Assembly: GCA_021401465.1 (NCBI GenBank)
Contig: JADDMT010000109.1
Span: forward strand, 32,467 to 96,466
Direction: 5' to 3'
Length of the DNA: 64,000 bases
Source: Teratosphaeria epicoccoides
Taxonomy: Eukaryota; Ascomycota; Dothideomycetes; Mycosphaerellales; Teratosphaeriaceae
Shown here: positions 1 through 10,413 of the stretch, in pieces
How positions within the stretch are numbered: position 1 is the first letter of the stretch
Layout of the letters: every line of letters starts with the position of its first letter
Notes under the pieces: generated by a model
What the model was told of the DNA's origin: nothing
The model's database searches: none
The model's input: the letters and a program-made list of their open reading frames with translations, nothing else
Program-made: the position numbers and the translations under genes

Positions 1-456
1 CTCGCTGTCCTCAATCTCATTCCTCAAGCATACAATATCCAATCCGTCCTCGTCCTCGGGCACTGCTCGCATCCTCAATCCAGCGTCCTCGAAGACTCGA
101 AAGGCCAGCATGTACGCCGGCGAGACGATCCACACAGTGCGGGTGTACTCAGGATCGGTGTAGACCTGCAATATGCAACCCAGATTCTGCGAAGCTCCAC
201 CTGTGATATTCAGTCGACTGGCGACAGTCGGCTTGGGTGGTTGGTAAAAGGACGTTAGCCATTCCGCGATGGCTTTCCGTGCTGGCTCATAACCTGGATC
301 GGGACCATACCACAGCCCATCATAGGCAATCGAGGGGTTGGACAGTGCGTGATTGGCGGCTTCCCTGAGTAGGTTGACCGGCAGCAGCATTGACGAGGGC
401 CATCCTCTCATGAGATTGATCAGGTGTTTATGATCTGCTGCTGGTGCGTCACCCAT
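1..456 (-). CDS. PLP-dependent aminotransferase, class I/II (N-terminal part, cut by window edge)
   Basis: The minus strand from the ATG at 456-454 runs open to the left edge, giving about 152 residues. It begins MGDAPAADHKHLINLMRGWP. Fold-type I aminotransferase features follow in the usual order: an N-terminal arm ending in PSIAYDGLWYGPDPGYEPAR, a stretch aligning with the cofactor-phosphate loop (NITGGASQNLG), and the WIVSPAYMLAF segment before the large domain. The Schiff-base lysine lies beyond the edge. The family includes fungal homologues of yeast YER152C and 2-aminoadipate-type transaminases, so the substrate cannot be named. No intron is needed in the visible part. The family call is firm; the exact enzyme is unknown. 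Confidence 0.8.
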   Translation of the reverse strand, partial: MGDAPAADHKHLINLMRGWPSSMLLPVNLLREAANHALSNPSIAYDGLWYGPDPGYEPARKAIAEWLTSFYQPPKPTVASRLNITGGASQNLGCILQVYTDPEYTRTVWIVSPAYMLAFRVFEDAGLRMRAVPEDEDGLDIVCLRNEIEDSE

Positions 457-1952
457 TTCGACTGTACCTCTCGATCAAGGGTGTACCGCTGGGGGCAAGG
501 GCAAGGGCATGGTCAAGTGTTTGTGTTCAGAGACCCTCTGTACGACATCCTACCTCAGCGATGCTTATCGTCATCCCACGTTGCTGACTGATTCTATTCG
601 TCATGTGCGTTGCGGGATTGCGGAGGGCAAACGTCCATCCAATGTAGCGGCCTGGCAACTATTCGCACAGCAGTACCTGTACCGCCTGCACGACCTTAAC
701 AGATGTCTTTATACATGTATTCAGAAAGCAGAGAGATTCGACAGGATCAGCATGACGTCCAGCACGTACATTTTCAGCACGAGCCGCCGCCCTAACCCTC
801 TGGGCAGCACCCAGTCTTCATCACGGACAGCACCCATTTGCAAGACACATTGAGCTTTAATTAGGTGTCAACGAAGGCTTTGATCAAAGCTCCTTTCAAT
901 TCTCATCAAATAGTAGGCGGCAGCACCCAATCTTCATCACGGACAGCACCCATTTGCAAGACACATTGAGCTTTAATTAGGTGTCAACGAAGGTTTTGAT
1001 CAAAGCTCCTTTCAATTCTCATCAAAGATTAGGAGGCAGCACCCAATCTTCATCACGGACAGCACCCATTTGCAAGACACATTGAGCTTTAATTAGGTGT
1101 CAACGAAGGCTTTGATCAAAGCTCCTTTCAATTCTTATTAAAGATTAGGCAACGCTCTCGTAGGGGCCTATCCGCGTAGACAGCTTGTTCCTCGCTCTAT
1201 GTCTAGGCTTATACAGGCTTACTTTTTGCTCGGACATTTCAAAGAGCCTGTAAGAGAGGAAACATCCTGCTTCTAACCGCTCGCCGCAGGGGCCAACTTA
1301 GGTAAAGAAAGTGATAAGATTAAAGGCAGAAGATCACTGCTCGCCGCGGGGCAGGGGCATACCAGGGTTGATTGATTGATTATTGGGGGCTGCCTAAAGG
1401 GCCGGGGGAGCGGCCGCCAACGCTTGTCTGATTCTTGGCTATTACACGCAGCCGCCGCTCCCAAAAATACTTGTCAGGGTCTCCGCTGCTTCCTTCGCGA
1501 TCGAGATCTCGCACACGACGTGCCAGAGATAGATACATGCACGCAATCATGAAGCCGTCGTTCACCCATCGCATACCCAAGACTCCTTCATGCATGTTGG
1601 CCTTCCACATCTCCCAAGCGGAACATGCTCAAACCATCGCACCCACTCACCCAATCACCCTCCGCCGAGCAAAATGACGTAGCCTACCGCCGGCCGAACG
1701 TACGACTTGTACCTGACAGGCATCTCTGAAACACACGCCTGGTGACCGAATTTGCCCAGAGGCGCACCAATCAATAATCTGCATGAGCACAGCCTGCTCG
1801 CTACATTCGTTAAGTATCCGACGCCCTTTCTGCTGCTGTGGCCGCTCTTGTCACATTGTTCTCATTGTTACTCCGTAGTCGACGCCGCATCAAGCATCGC
1901 GTGGGCCCTTTGTCTCCCCATCATTGACTACAGCCAATCGTCCGACGCCATC
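457..1952. other. Intergenic region between divergent genes
   Basis: This holds the 5' flanks of the aminotransferase (minus) and the large unknown protein (plus). The 116-bp tandem repeat at 803-1149 is listed separately. Short open frames here lack ATG starts or protein-like composition. An open frame continues upstream of the 1953 ATG from a TTG at 1752, but it has no ATG and reads as 5' leader. Confidence 0.6.
803..1149. repeat. Three tandem copies of a 116-bp unit
   Basis: Copies begin at 803, 919 and 1035, each with GGCAGCACCC(A/G). They are nearly identical over 116 bp. Each copy carries the perfect palindrome CTTTGATCAAAG. The few differences are mostly C/T or G/A transitions: copy 3 has CTTATTAAA where copies 1 and 2 have CTCATCAAA, which is two CpA to TpA changes. 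No coding potential is evident. Confidence 0.9.
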
Positions 1953-4733
1953 ATGGCCAAGCGGCTCTCGTCGCTGTTGACGGCAGGGATCCGGCCTGAT
2001 GCTTCGGCCAAGATGTCGCCAGAAGACAGCGCCACCTCGACGTCGCGGGAAGGCCGCCCCCGGTCCCCTGTCGACCGCATGCCGCGTTCACGATCACCTG
2101 CGGCGCGGTTGCTACGCAAAGCTCCTCCATCGCAGGCCCAGAGCCGTGCGACTTCTGGCTCCCAACTGAGTCTGTACGATTTGCAGTCAGATCCAACAAC
2201 AGGCCTCGCACCGCCGCCCTACCTAGGTGCAGATCCCTACAGCAGATCAGCTTCACGTGCCGGAGACTCACGACCCGGTTGCCGGGCTGGCAGCAGACCA
2301 GGCTCGCCTGTCAACTTCTCGCGTCCTGGTACTCCTCAGTTTGTCATCCCCGGAGAATCGCCCACCACGCATCTGTCAACGGGCGACTCCGCTGCGGCGG
2401 AGAAGAGCGCCAGGCGCAAGAGCCTTGGCTGGTTCAAGAGTAAGGATGAAGAAAAGAAGGCCGCGAATCGTGGACCGGTCGCATGGATTGCAGGACACCC
2501 GCAAAGGCTGCCGTGGGACACCGAGGAACTGCTGGCTGCGAAGCCTATGCAAGAGATGTGGGACGACACCGACGGGAATTGCTTCGTCTACCTGTATCCG
2601 CGCATTTCTGGCAAAGGCGCCTGCCTCAAGGTGGATAGCGCCATATTTGCAAGCTCCCCTGTTCTGACCAAGCTGGCATTTGGAGATCTGTACAGCAGTG
2701 ACCCGGACGCCGATCGCCGCGACGTGCTGTTGACGCAGAGGGCGCAACACTTGAGTCTGAACACGCCTCCAGACACGCCGAAGCGCAGCGACAACAGTTC
2801 CACTGGATCGAGATTCTCTCACGACCGCTTTTCCAACGCTTCAGATGGCCCCTCAGAGGCACACCTATATCTGCCTGTCAAGCTCCACTCCGACAATCTT
2901 GGCTTGCCGACACCTCGTTCGTCGAAATCAAGCAAGACAGACATGGAGAGTGATCCGTCGGGTGAGGACCTGCAGACACTTATTGATATCCGTAACTTCT
3001 TTGCCTTTCTCTGTGGGCAAGCGCTTGTTGCAACCAAGAGAAAGTCGACATTCTTCCAGATCTTCCTCTCGATTGCTAGCATCTTGAAGACGTATGAGTT
3101 CTCAAACTTGGATGGCAGTACTTTCGGAGAGGTGGCCAGTGGCAGCTTTGACGCCTACGTTGAGGAGCTCGGTCTGGCAGACGTGCGCACCAGCCGCGAG
3201 AAGACTATCGAAGGCCTGGTCTTGGGTGAGCGCATGAAGAGCATCATGCTGTACAACGAGGCCTTCACCCACGCAGCCGGCAAATACGAAGATCTGGTCA
3301 ATATGAAGAGTCCAAAGTTCAACTTGATCTCGCCTGTCACACAAAACCGATTGACGCGAGCTGCGATGGACCTCGAGAAGCGCATACAGTCTATTCAGCT
3401 CATTCTGAAGGACTTCGATTTTCCCTCGCTCTTCAATGGCATCATGAACAGTAAAATGTCTATTGAGCGCAAAGAAGGAGTTCGGTTCGATGAGTGGAAA
3501 GACGCGTGGTGGGGTATGCGTAAGTGGACGATGGGTACGCTCGCGCATCGTTATGGTCACTGGCCACCCAAAGCTCGCAGCAAGAAAAATGATCTCGAGA
3601 CAAGTGGCCTCAACAGACAGGTGCTGCTTGATCTCTATCGCGACATGAGCAGCCTGTACGATCTTTTGGCAGACCGAACGAATCTCACCAGCCGGACTGT
3701 GGACAGTATCGGTGAAGACGGCGCGAAGGAGGAACCGAACAAACGAGCATTGAGAGTGGTCCTCTCGGAGTATGATCGCAGCGCCTTGCCTGTTAAGCCT
3801 CCGATTCCGTTCGATCTGCCTCGGCTCCCAGACATTAGGACCACGAGGCCGGATGCGTTGACTGGCGACCAAAAGAAAGACGCCAAGGTGCTGGGAAAGG
3901 CACTCAAGAACGATGAGATTAGCAAGATCTTGCGTGCGAGCTGGAACGACGACACAGTTGTCACGCCCTTCATCGATGCCTACAGAGATATGGAGAGGCG
4001 AGCAGCCATTGGCTGTAACATCAACGAGCTCGTGGACCTCCGCATCGGCCAGTGGATCTTCATGTACGTTGTCCTTCAAGCTCTGCCCATGCTTGCGTGC
4101 GATGCACCGGGCATCCAACATACCCAAGGCGTCGAATACTTCCTCTGCGAGCCACCACGATCAGCCGTACCTTGGGCCAATCCGAACGCGTTTGCGGGTC
4201 TTGGAGCCGCAAAGAAAACTTGGTTCTCGGTTGATGGTGGCGGCGTGGTCAGTTTGCCTTCTGACGTGGTCGAACACGGCGTCGAGGGCATCTACCGTCG
4301 CAGTCACTGCTGGATAAGGGCAGAGCAATGGAGCGCACATAATCCAATTCTGAATTCTGCTCTGCACGAGCAAGAGGCAATCAACGCAGCTCAATCTGCT
4401 GGGCTCCATGACAGCATGCTGCCGACTCCTAGCCTTGCGGATGGGAGGCGCCGTATTAGCACTAGCTCCACCGACCTCGTTGGTGCGCCAGGCGGCAGCC
4501 GTACAGGCAGTCCAGCGAGTTATCGTTCGGGCTATCGCCTGTCGAGCTTCGGTCTGGGATTGGAGGCTCTGCCGTTGCCAGTCGGTGTCACTCCTGACGG
4601 TCGACCGGACTCACCAGCCCCGGCTGGTAGGCCGCAGTCTCAGCATTCCGTGGACGCGAGCAAGACTTTTGATGCTATTCTAGGAGAGCCGCAGCAGAAG
4701 TCTCAGAAGACCAGTAGGTGGAGGAGAAAGTAG
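1953..4733 (+). CDS. Large fungal protein of unknown function (DUF8004-like)
   Basis: A single-exon protein of 926 aa. The start is the ATG at 1953 (CGCCATCATGGCC), the first in-frame ATG with a good context. Residues 1 to about 170 are Ser/Pro/Arg-rich and disordered, with RSRSP and SRPGSP-type repeats. A basic WFKSKDEEKK segment follows. A long conserved-looking globular part then covers roughly residues 180-830, including WIAGHPQRLPWD, CFVYLYPR and a hydrophobic WIFMYVVLQALPML stretch near residue 700. The C-terminus is again Ser/Pro-rich and ends in a basic tail, SRWRRK. This layout matches fungal proteins carrying the uncharacterised DUF8004 domain, recalled rather than searched. No catalytic motif, signal peptide or clear membrane span was seen. 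Function unknown. Confidence 0.85.
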   Translation: MAKRLSSLLTAGIRPDASAKMSPEDSATSTSREGRPRSPVDRMPRSRSPAARLLRKAPPSQAQSRATSGSQLSLYDLQSDPTTGLAPPPYLGADPYSRSASRAGDSRPGCRAGSRPGSPVNFSRPGTPQFVIPGESPTTHLSTGDSAAAEKSARRKSLGWFKSKDEEKKAANRGPVAWIAGHPQRLPWDTEELLAAKPMQEMWDDTDGNCFVYLYPRISGKGACLKVDSAIFASSPVLTKLAFGDLYSSDPDADRRDVLLTQRAQHLSLNTPPDTPKRSDNSSTGSRFSHDRFSNASDGPSEAHLYLPVKLHSDNLGLPTPRSSKSSKTDMESDPSGEDLQTLIDIRNFFAFLCGQALVATKRKSTFFQIFLSIASILKTYEFSNLDGSTFGEVASGSFDAYVEELGLADVRTSREKTIEGLVLGERMKSIMLYNEAFTHAAGKYEDLVNMKSPKFNLISPVTQNRLTRAAMDLEKRIQSIQLILKDFDFPSLFNGIMNSKMSIERKEGVRFDEWKDAWWGMRKWTMGTLAHRYGHWPPKARSKKNDLETSGLNRQVLLDLYRDMSSLYDLLADRTNLTSRTVDSIGEDGAKEEPNKRALRVVLSEYDRSALPVKPPIPFDLPRLPDIRTTRPDALTGDQKKDAKVLGKALKNDEISKILRASWNDDTVVTPFIDAYRDMERRAAIGCNINELVDLRIGQWIFMYVVLQALPMLACDAPGIQHTQGVEYFLCEPPRSAVPWANPNAFAGLGAAKKTWFSVDGGGVVSLPSDVVEHGVEGIYRRSHCWIRAEQWSAHNPILNSALHEQEAINAAQSAGLHDSMLPTPSLADGRRRISTSSTDLVGAPGGSRTGSPASYRSGYRLSSFGLGLEALPLPVGVTPDGRPDSPAPAGRPQSQHSVDASKTFDAILGEPQQKSQKTSRWRRK

Positions 4734-4794
4734 GTATTGAGTTTGCAGCAAGGCATGGTGTGTGAAACAGCGAGTCAGACGATCAGCGAAGCAT

Positions 4795-4874
4795 ACGACC
4801 AGCAAAGCACACGACCAGCATATCACACGACCAGCATATCATACGACCAGCATATCATACGACCAGCATATCAT
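4795..4874. repeat. Five tandem copies of a 16-bp unit
   Basis: The unit ACGACCAGCATATCAT repeats at 4795, 4811, 4827, 4843 and 4859. The first copy is divergent (CAAAGCAC in its second half), the second ends in C, and the last three are identical. It lies about 60 bp downstream of the stop of the unknown-protein gene, so it probably falls in the 3' untranslated or flanking region. Confidence 0.9.
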
Positions 4875-7055
4875 ACGGTATCGACATCACAGCGTTGGTC
4901 AGGAAACCTGGGAAGATCGCATTCGGTATTGTGTGTAGTGTTTGCTGTCGCACGTGTAATCATACATCCGGCCGGTCATACCGCTTGGAGGCTAGCAATG
5001 TCCTGAGTCCTCTATGGTCGCAATCCCCGATGAGACGCCCGGTTCACCTGCGCTTCTTGTGAACGGTCAACTGTCTGATCTTGTGAGCAACGTCATGTCG
5101 AGTCGACTAGTCCCGGTTCACAGTTGGGTGCTCTGACACGTCCGCATAACAAACTGTCGACCTGCTGACGAGTCTGGAAGTAGCGGAAGGCAAGGTCAAT
5201 GAAGTCATTGACGTGTGTGATGCTTCCTGGTCTGAGATGCGCAGCACCTTGCTTCCCTATTCCGGCCATGTTGATGTGCAGTGGTTCCGTCTGTGGACCC
5301 ACTAAACGCACATTAATCAAACATTCACGGGAGGACCCAATACACGATTCTCATGCCAAGTCATAACAAGAAGCTAATAGTACCGCCTGTCAATCTGGTT
5401 ATAGTGTCAACGATCGCTCAGCCTGTCAGCTAGACTCAAACACATCGACCAGTAGTCAGGCTTGTCAACTACCGGACGACCGACTGTTGGAAATGCTGTT
5501 GATGACGTCCCAAACTGTGCCAGCAGCTGCTTGACATATCAAGAACCTGTATCGCCCGCTCCTGCTAGACCGCTTGCATTCTCAAACACTGCCGTCCAGA
5601 CTACGTAAACTGTCCTGCGACTTGTCGTGTGTGGATGACAGTGCTAACCAAATCCTAACCCTTGCCATGGCAAGTAAGCACCTTCCCGCTTGCTGCCGAC
5701 TCTGCTCTGTCTCTTACCAGATTGTGGATAAGAATGTTTCAAGGCCGGCTGCAGGGACAGCGGCTTGCAGAGTAGCCGCTCCAGGCGGCGCTGCTCGCGC
5801 CGACATGGTATCTAAGCGCCGACGCTTCCCTGCCTCAATACCCATGCAGTAGTCCATCCTCAGCAGCCGCCGCTGATGGCGCCCACGAGGCACAGTCCAG
5901 GTATATGGCACGGCCATGGTAGAGTGCGGCCGTCACTAACCCGCCACCCAGTGCATCTTTTGAATGCATTCTGTACTTACTGCGTCAAGCAACAGAGTGC
6001 GATGACCGTGAATGGACAATATGCTGAGACCACGGGATCAACATGGCCGGCACCAAAACCAGACACTACCGAGAACGAGCCTTACTTCTACGACGACACT
6101 GAAACACAGTTTATGAATGAGACCGAAATCAGAGAGCTCAAGAAGTCAAATCGCATCTGTTTCTGCCCTGATAAGCAGGCTTACTCAGAGCAGGATCGCA
6201 TGCAGTCCCCGTAGAGAGGTCGATGCCTACTCCATCCAACTGATGTCATGTTGCGGCTGCGCAATTCACAAATTGATGTATGTATCTTGTCGGCGATCAC
6301 GAGGTGTAATTGTGAAAGATGATCTACTGCTCGGACGTCTTGCCTATTTTGTGAAGCCAAGCTTTGGAGTCCAGCTGAGTGCTGAGGCATGATGGCAAGC
6401 GCAGAAAATTGGGAGCTTTAGTCGACGGTAAGGACGCCAGCAGGTGCGCATGTCCCACTTGCCTGTAACGGGAGACAAGCATGCCCAACGTAGGCTTGTG
6501 ACGATAGCATCTCAGCCTTTGTCTCGAGCTGGGGCTCGTGTGTCTCTCGTGAGACTCGTGAGAGCGGCGATGCGCACAGGACTGCCTTGTAGAATGTCAG
6601 TGTGCTTGAATGAGCCTGGTCAAGAACTGGCCTGCTACGGTGATGTCGAATCAAGCGCTGGAAGTTAAGATACACACCCAGACCAGTGGGTGCATCCATG
6701 TAACGGGATCGCCTTCCGTGCAGATCTGGAAAGCTTGGCGCAGCGGTCGAAGCAGCTCTCGTGGTCTTTCCTACTGATGCACCACCAGGCCTCGGCAACG
6801 CAAACGTACCTATGGGGGACGACCGCACTTCTGCAAGTACAAGATCACGACCCGCAAGTCTCGCAGCCACTGACAGCCTGTCTTCACTGTGTTGCGACCT
6901 GACGTTGATGCAAGTGAGCGTTTGATGATCGGCTCCAGCGAATCAGGCTGAAGAACACGCATCCGAACGGCTGTCGCGCCAAAGCCTGGCCCTGACTGGA
7001 TATTGGGGTGGAGATCATCTGTCAAAGAACGGCAGACATCTCTCGGGGCAATTCC

Positions 7056-7165
7056 AGACGTAGCATCCCCCGGATTCCAAACGAGCTGCCCGTCCTCCCA
7101 AGGTCCTCATTCGGCCGGTTTATCGTCGGGAGTGCTACGTTTGGAATCCGGGAGGTGCTACGTCT
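7056..7165. repeat. Inverted repeat, 27-bp arms around a 56-bp loop
   Basis: The left arm is 7056-7082 (begins AGACGTAGCATCCCC) and the right arm is 7139-7165 (ends GGAGGTGCTACGTCT). The arms are complementary at 25 of 27 positions. The loop of 7083-7138 is GC-rich. A short direct repeat, GTGCTACGT, flanks the right arm on both sides. There is no obvious target-site duplication next to the arms and no coding capacity, so a MITE relic or a stem-loop transcript are both possible. Confidence 0.85.
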
Positions 7166-8019
7166 AGATCTCTCGTTATGGTGTCGGAGACCTGTACCCC
7201 TTACTGTTCGCGGTCAATTTCAGTGCAACCACAGCAGTCCACCGGCAGATCATGGCTCTTGTCACAAGGTCCGGCATACCGGGTCGGATGGCTGGTCTGG
7301 AGCGCAGGTCGTTTCCAAGAACAAGCGCTTGGGGTCGCATGCCCCACTAACGGGGCTGCGATGGTGCCATGCGACGAGAGAGAGTGACGGGTGCGACAAA
7401 GAAGCTCGATCCGCAGTGGCAGCTACGCAGACGTTACTCGATGGCCGGTCACTGCGGTCAGTCACTCGCGCCGGCCTCGTGGTGCGTAGCAGCGTAGGAC
7501 AAGCGAGAGAGCGATGGATATAAGGGGTGCAGAAAATGCACGCCGTTCATAATATGCGCTCGTCAGATTCGAGGTCGAGCGAGCGAAGGGGAAACGGGCA
7601 CTTGAAACGCAGCATTGCATTCCTCAAAGGGAAGGAGGGATTGGTGGGTGACGAAACGCTAGCCTCGACCCCTGTGAGTGTCTCGATACCTTATTATGCA
7701 TCTTCCCACCAAGACCTCGCTGTCGCGCTCGCAGTCACGTCTGCAATAATCCTTCAACACAATCGCTTTATGCTTTGTTCTCGTCAAAGGAGACCAGACA
7801 ATAGGCCCTATTGAACAAAGCCAAACGTCATTCATTCCTCACATGCAGTCACGCGTTTAAAGATTCTCGGTCGTGCCTTCTTGCCACTTCTTTGCCACGC
7901 ACGAGACACAGCAACACGCTCATTCGAAAGCTCGCGGAAACCAAAATCAGTGCAGGCCACTGACAAGCTCAATCATTCCAGCACACGTCACCACAATCAC
8001 CCGGGCGGCTCTGGCAAGC

Positions 8020-10413
8020 ATGCCCTCTTTCAGCAGCAAGGTGCTTCGCTCAGCAGCGCTGAGCACGCTCCTCGCTTTCGCCGCGCCGTCATCAGCGGCT
8101 CCAGCGCCCGCTCCGCAGGCGGACAGGACCGCCGCCGCCGCAGCAGCCTCTACTTCATCCTCCGCCAACGACTCCCCGAGCTACTGGCTCGGTCAATCCT
8201 TCGCTCATCAAAACAGCTCAGTGTTTGGCAACACCGGCTTTCAACTTTACCGCAATGTCAAGGATTTTGGTGCCGTAGGCGACGGCACCACAGACGATAC
8301 TAACGCAATCAACGACGCACTATCCCACGGCGATCGTTGTTTGACAAACTGCAATTCGTCGACCACGAGCCCCGCCCTCGTCTTCTTCCCGCCTGGAACT
8401 TACATGGTCCACGCGCCACTCGTCATGCCATACTACACACAGGTCATCGGAGACGCAAACCAGCTCCCTACCGTCCAGGCCACGAGCAACTTCTCTGGCA
8501 TGGCTGTCTTCGATGCCGACCCGTACACGGACACCGGCGCAAACGACTTTATCAACCAGAACAATTTCTTCCGCCAAATGCGCAACTTGATCATTGATCT
8601 CACGGGCATGAGCGGAACTACTGGTGCCGGTATCCACTGGCAAGTCGCCCAGGCAACGTCCCTGCAGAACATCGTGTTCAACATGAAATCGGATGCTGGC
8701 ACGCAGCAGCAGGGCATCTTCATGGACAATGGCTCCGGTGGCTTCATGAGCGATCTGGTCTTCAACGGAGGTAAATATGGCGCCTTCCTCGGCAGTCAGC
8801 AGTTCACGTCACGCAACCTCACGTTCAACAATTGCAGGACGGCTATCTTCATGAACTGGAATTGGGGTTGGACACTGTCCGGCATCACCGTCAATGGCGG
8901 AGACATCGGTGTCGATGCGTCCAACAGCCCACAAAACCAGACCGTCGGCTCGACTGTGCTTGCAGACAGTGTCATCGCGTCGACTTATGGTGTCAAGACG
9001 GCTTTCACCAAGGGTGACAACGTACCAGATGTGGGTGGCACTCTGATCTTGGACAATGTTGACCTCACCAAGACGACTCAGGGGATTGTCGACACCAGCA
9101 ACAGCACGATCTTGGGTCCAGGCACAGCCAATGTCACCTCTTGGGTCGCTGGTAGCTCCTACGATCGCAGCTTCAGCAAGAGTACCCTTGAGGGAACGCC
9201 GACCAACGCGCCAACAAAGCCACTTGCGCTTCTGACCGGCCAAGTTCAGGGCGGCACAGTCTTTGGTCGATCCAAGCCTCAATACGAGAGTGCTCCTGCC
9301 AGTGAGTTCTCGCTGTCAAAATCCGATGGGGGCTGTTACGGCGATGGCGTGCACTTCGATACCGACTGTATCAACAGCTTCTTGCAACAAGCTGCTTACA
9401 GCAACAAGATAGCATACTTCGAGCATGGTGTCTATCGCGTCAACAACACAATCACGATACCGCCCGGCAGCAGAATCGTTGGGGAGCTCTGGTCGACCAT
9501 TGCCGCATCCAACTTCAGCGACCCCCAGAACCCGAAGCCTGTCATCCAGATCGGTAACTCTACATCGGATGGCACGGTCGAGATCAGCGACATGCTTTTC
9601 GAAATCATCGGGCCCAATCCTGGTGCCATCATGGTCCAATGGAACATGAAATCGGATCAGGGAAAGTCAGGCATGTGGGACACTCACGTGCGCATGGGCG
9701 GTTCTTATGGCTCAGACCTTCTCCTCGAGAATTGTCCGGTCAGTCAGGCGCCCAAGGATAGTTGCATGGCCGGGTTCATGATGTTCCATGCGACTACGGT
9801 GTCGAGTGGCGTCTACCTTGAGAACACATGGTTCTGGACAGCAGACCACGACATGGAGGACCCACTAAATACGCAGATATCCATCTTCAACGGCCGTGGA
9901 GTATTGATCGAGTCGCAAGGCCCTGTATGGCTCTGGGGCACAGCATCCGAGCACAGCATCATCTACAACTACCAGTTCGATGGCGTCCAAGCGCTATTTT
10001 CCGGCTTCATGCAGTCTGAGACGCCGTACTTCCAGCCAGATCCTGTTGTGCCATCACCGTTGATCGGCTATAACAGCGAGTACGACGATCCGACCTTCAC
10101 TGTGTGCACTGGCAACAGCACGGATGTGCCTTGCAAAGACTCCTGGGGCTTGCGAGTGGTCAACAGCAAAGGCGTCCTCATATACTCGGCAGGTTTCTAC
10201 TCCTTCTTCAACAACTACACCCAGGACTGTTTGTTGACCAACAGCTGTCAAGAGAACATGATTCGCATACAGAACAGCCAGATCTGCGCGTATGCAGTGA
10301 CCACAATCGGCACTGTCAATATGGTTGTAGACAACGACAACAGTCCGATCCTTGCCTCTGACAACAAGGATGTCTATGGTACGACGATCGGCTACATGGA
10401 CCTCACGTCGTGA
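8020..10413 (+). CDS. Secreted exo-beta-1,3-glucanase, glycoside hydrolase family 55
   Basis: A 797-aa single-exon protein. The ATG at 8020 was chosen because it gives a signal peptide (MPSFSSKVLRSAALSTLLAF, cleavage near residues 26-28); upstream in-frame codons lack an ATG. GH55 enzymes remove glucose from beta-1,3-glucan ends and have two parallel beta-helix halves. Both are visible. The first begins at about residue 79 (NVKDFGAVGDGTTDDTNAIN). The second has the degenerate counterpart DGGCYGDGVHFDTDCINSFL around residues 435-455. Many N-glycosylation sequons and paired cysteines fit a secreted protein. The length is usual for GH55. Likely roles are cell-wall remodelling or attack on other fungal walls. 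Confidence 0.93.
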   Translation: MPSFSSKVLRSAALSTLLAFAAPSSAAPAPAPQADRTAAAAAASTSSSANDSPSYWLGQSFAHQNSSVFGNTGFQLYRNVKDFGAVGDGTTDDTNAINDALSHGDRCLTNCNSSTTSPALVFFPPGTYMVHAPLVMPYYTQVIGDANQLPTVQATSNFSGMAVFDADPYTDTGANDFINQNNFFRQMRNLIIDLTGMSGTTGAGIHWQVAQATSLQNIVFNMKSDAGTQQQGIFMDNGSGGFMSDLVFNGGKYGAFLGSQQFTSRNLTFNNCRTAIFMNWNWGWTLSGITVNGGDIGVDASNSPQNQTVGSTVLADSVIASTYGVKTAFTKGDNVPDVGGTLILDNVDLTKTTQGIVDTSNSTILGPGTANVTSWVAGSSYDRSFSKSTLEGTPTNAPTKPLALLTGQVQGGTVFGRSKPQYESAPASEFSLSKSDGGCYGDGVHFDTDCINSFLQQAAYSNKIAYFEHGVYRVNNTITIPPGSRIVGELWSTIAASNFSDPQNPKPVIQIGNSTSDGTVEISDMLFEIIGPNPGAIMVQWNMKSDQGKSGMWDTHVRMGGSYGSDLLLENCPVSQAPKDSCMAGFMMFHATTVSSGVYLENTWFWTADHDMEDPLNTQISIFNGRGVLIESQGPVWLWGTASEHSIIYNYQFDGVQALFSGFMQSETPYFQPDPVVPSPLIGYNSEYDDPTFTVCTGNSTDVPCKDSWGLRVVNSKGVLIYSAGFYSFFNNYTQDCLLTNSCQENMIRIQNSQICAYAVTTIGTVNMVVDNDNSPILASDNKDVYGTTIGYMDLTS

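Larger units (their letters stand above)
4734..8019. other. Gene-poor interval of 3.3 kb
   Basis: No open frame here combines an ATG, protein-like composition and plausible splice sites. It contains the 16-bp array (4795-4874) and the inverted repeat (7056-7165). The last few hundred bases are the 5' leader and promoter of the GH55 gene, with CT-rich tracts and an ACGCGT at about 7851. A non-ATG extension (GTG at 7873) precedes the true GH55 start. Confidence 0.6.

Noticed and set aside
1752..1952. N-terminal extension of the unknown-protein gene
   Set aside because: It starts at TTG and contains no ATG before 1953, where the start context is good. It is treated as 5' leader.
3102..4127. 341-codon minus-strand open frame
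   Set aside because: It lies wholly antisense to the long unknown-protein gene, lacks domain resemblance and is explained by codon bias of the sense strand.
7008..7523. 171-codon plus-strand frame in the gene-poor interval
   Set aside because: It runs through the inverted repeat, has random-like composition, and shows no signal, domain or splice context.
7845..7856. ACGCGT upstream of the GH55 gene as an MBF site
   Set aside because: The bare hexamer occurs repeatedly in the window, also inside coding sequence, and here lacks the extended match seen at the RNR inhibitor and UNG promoters.
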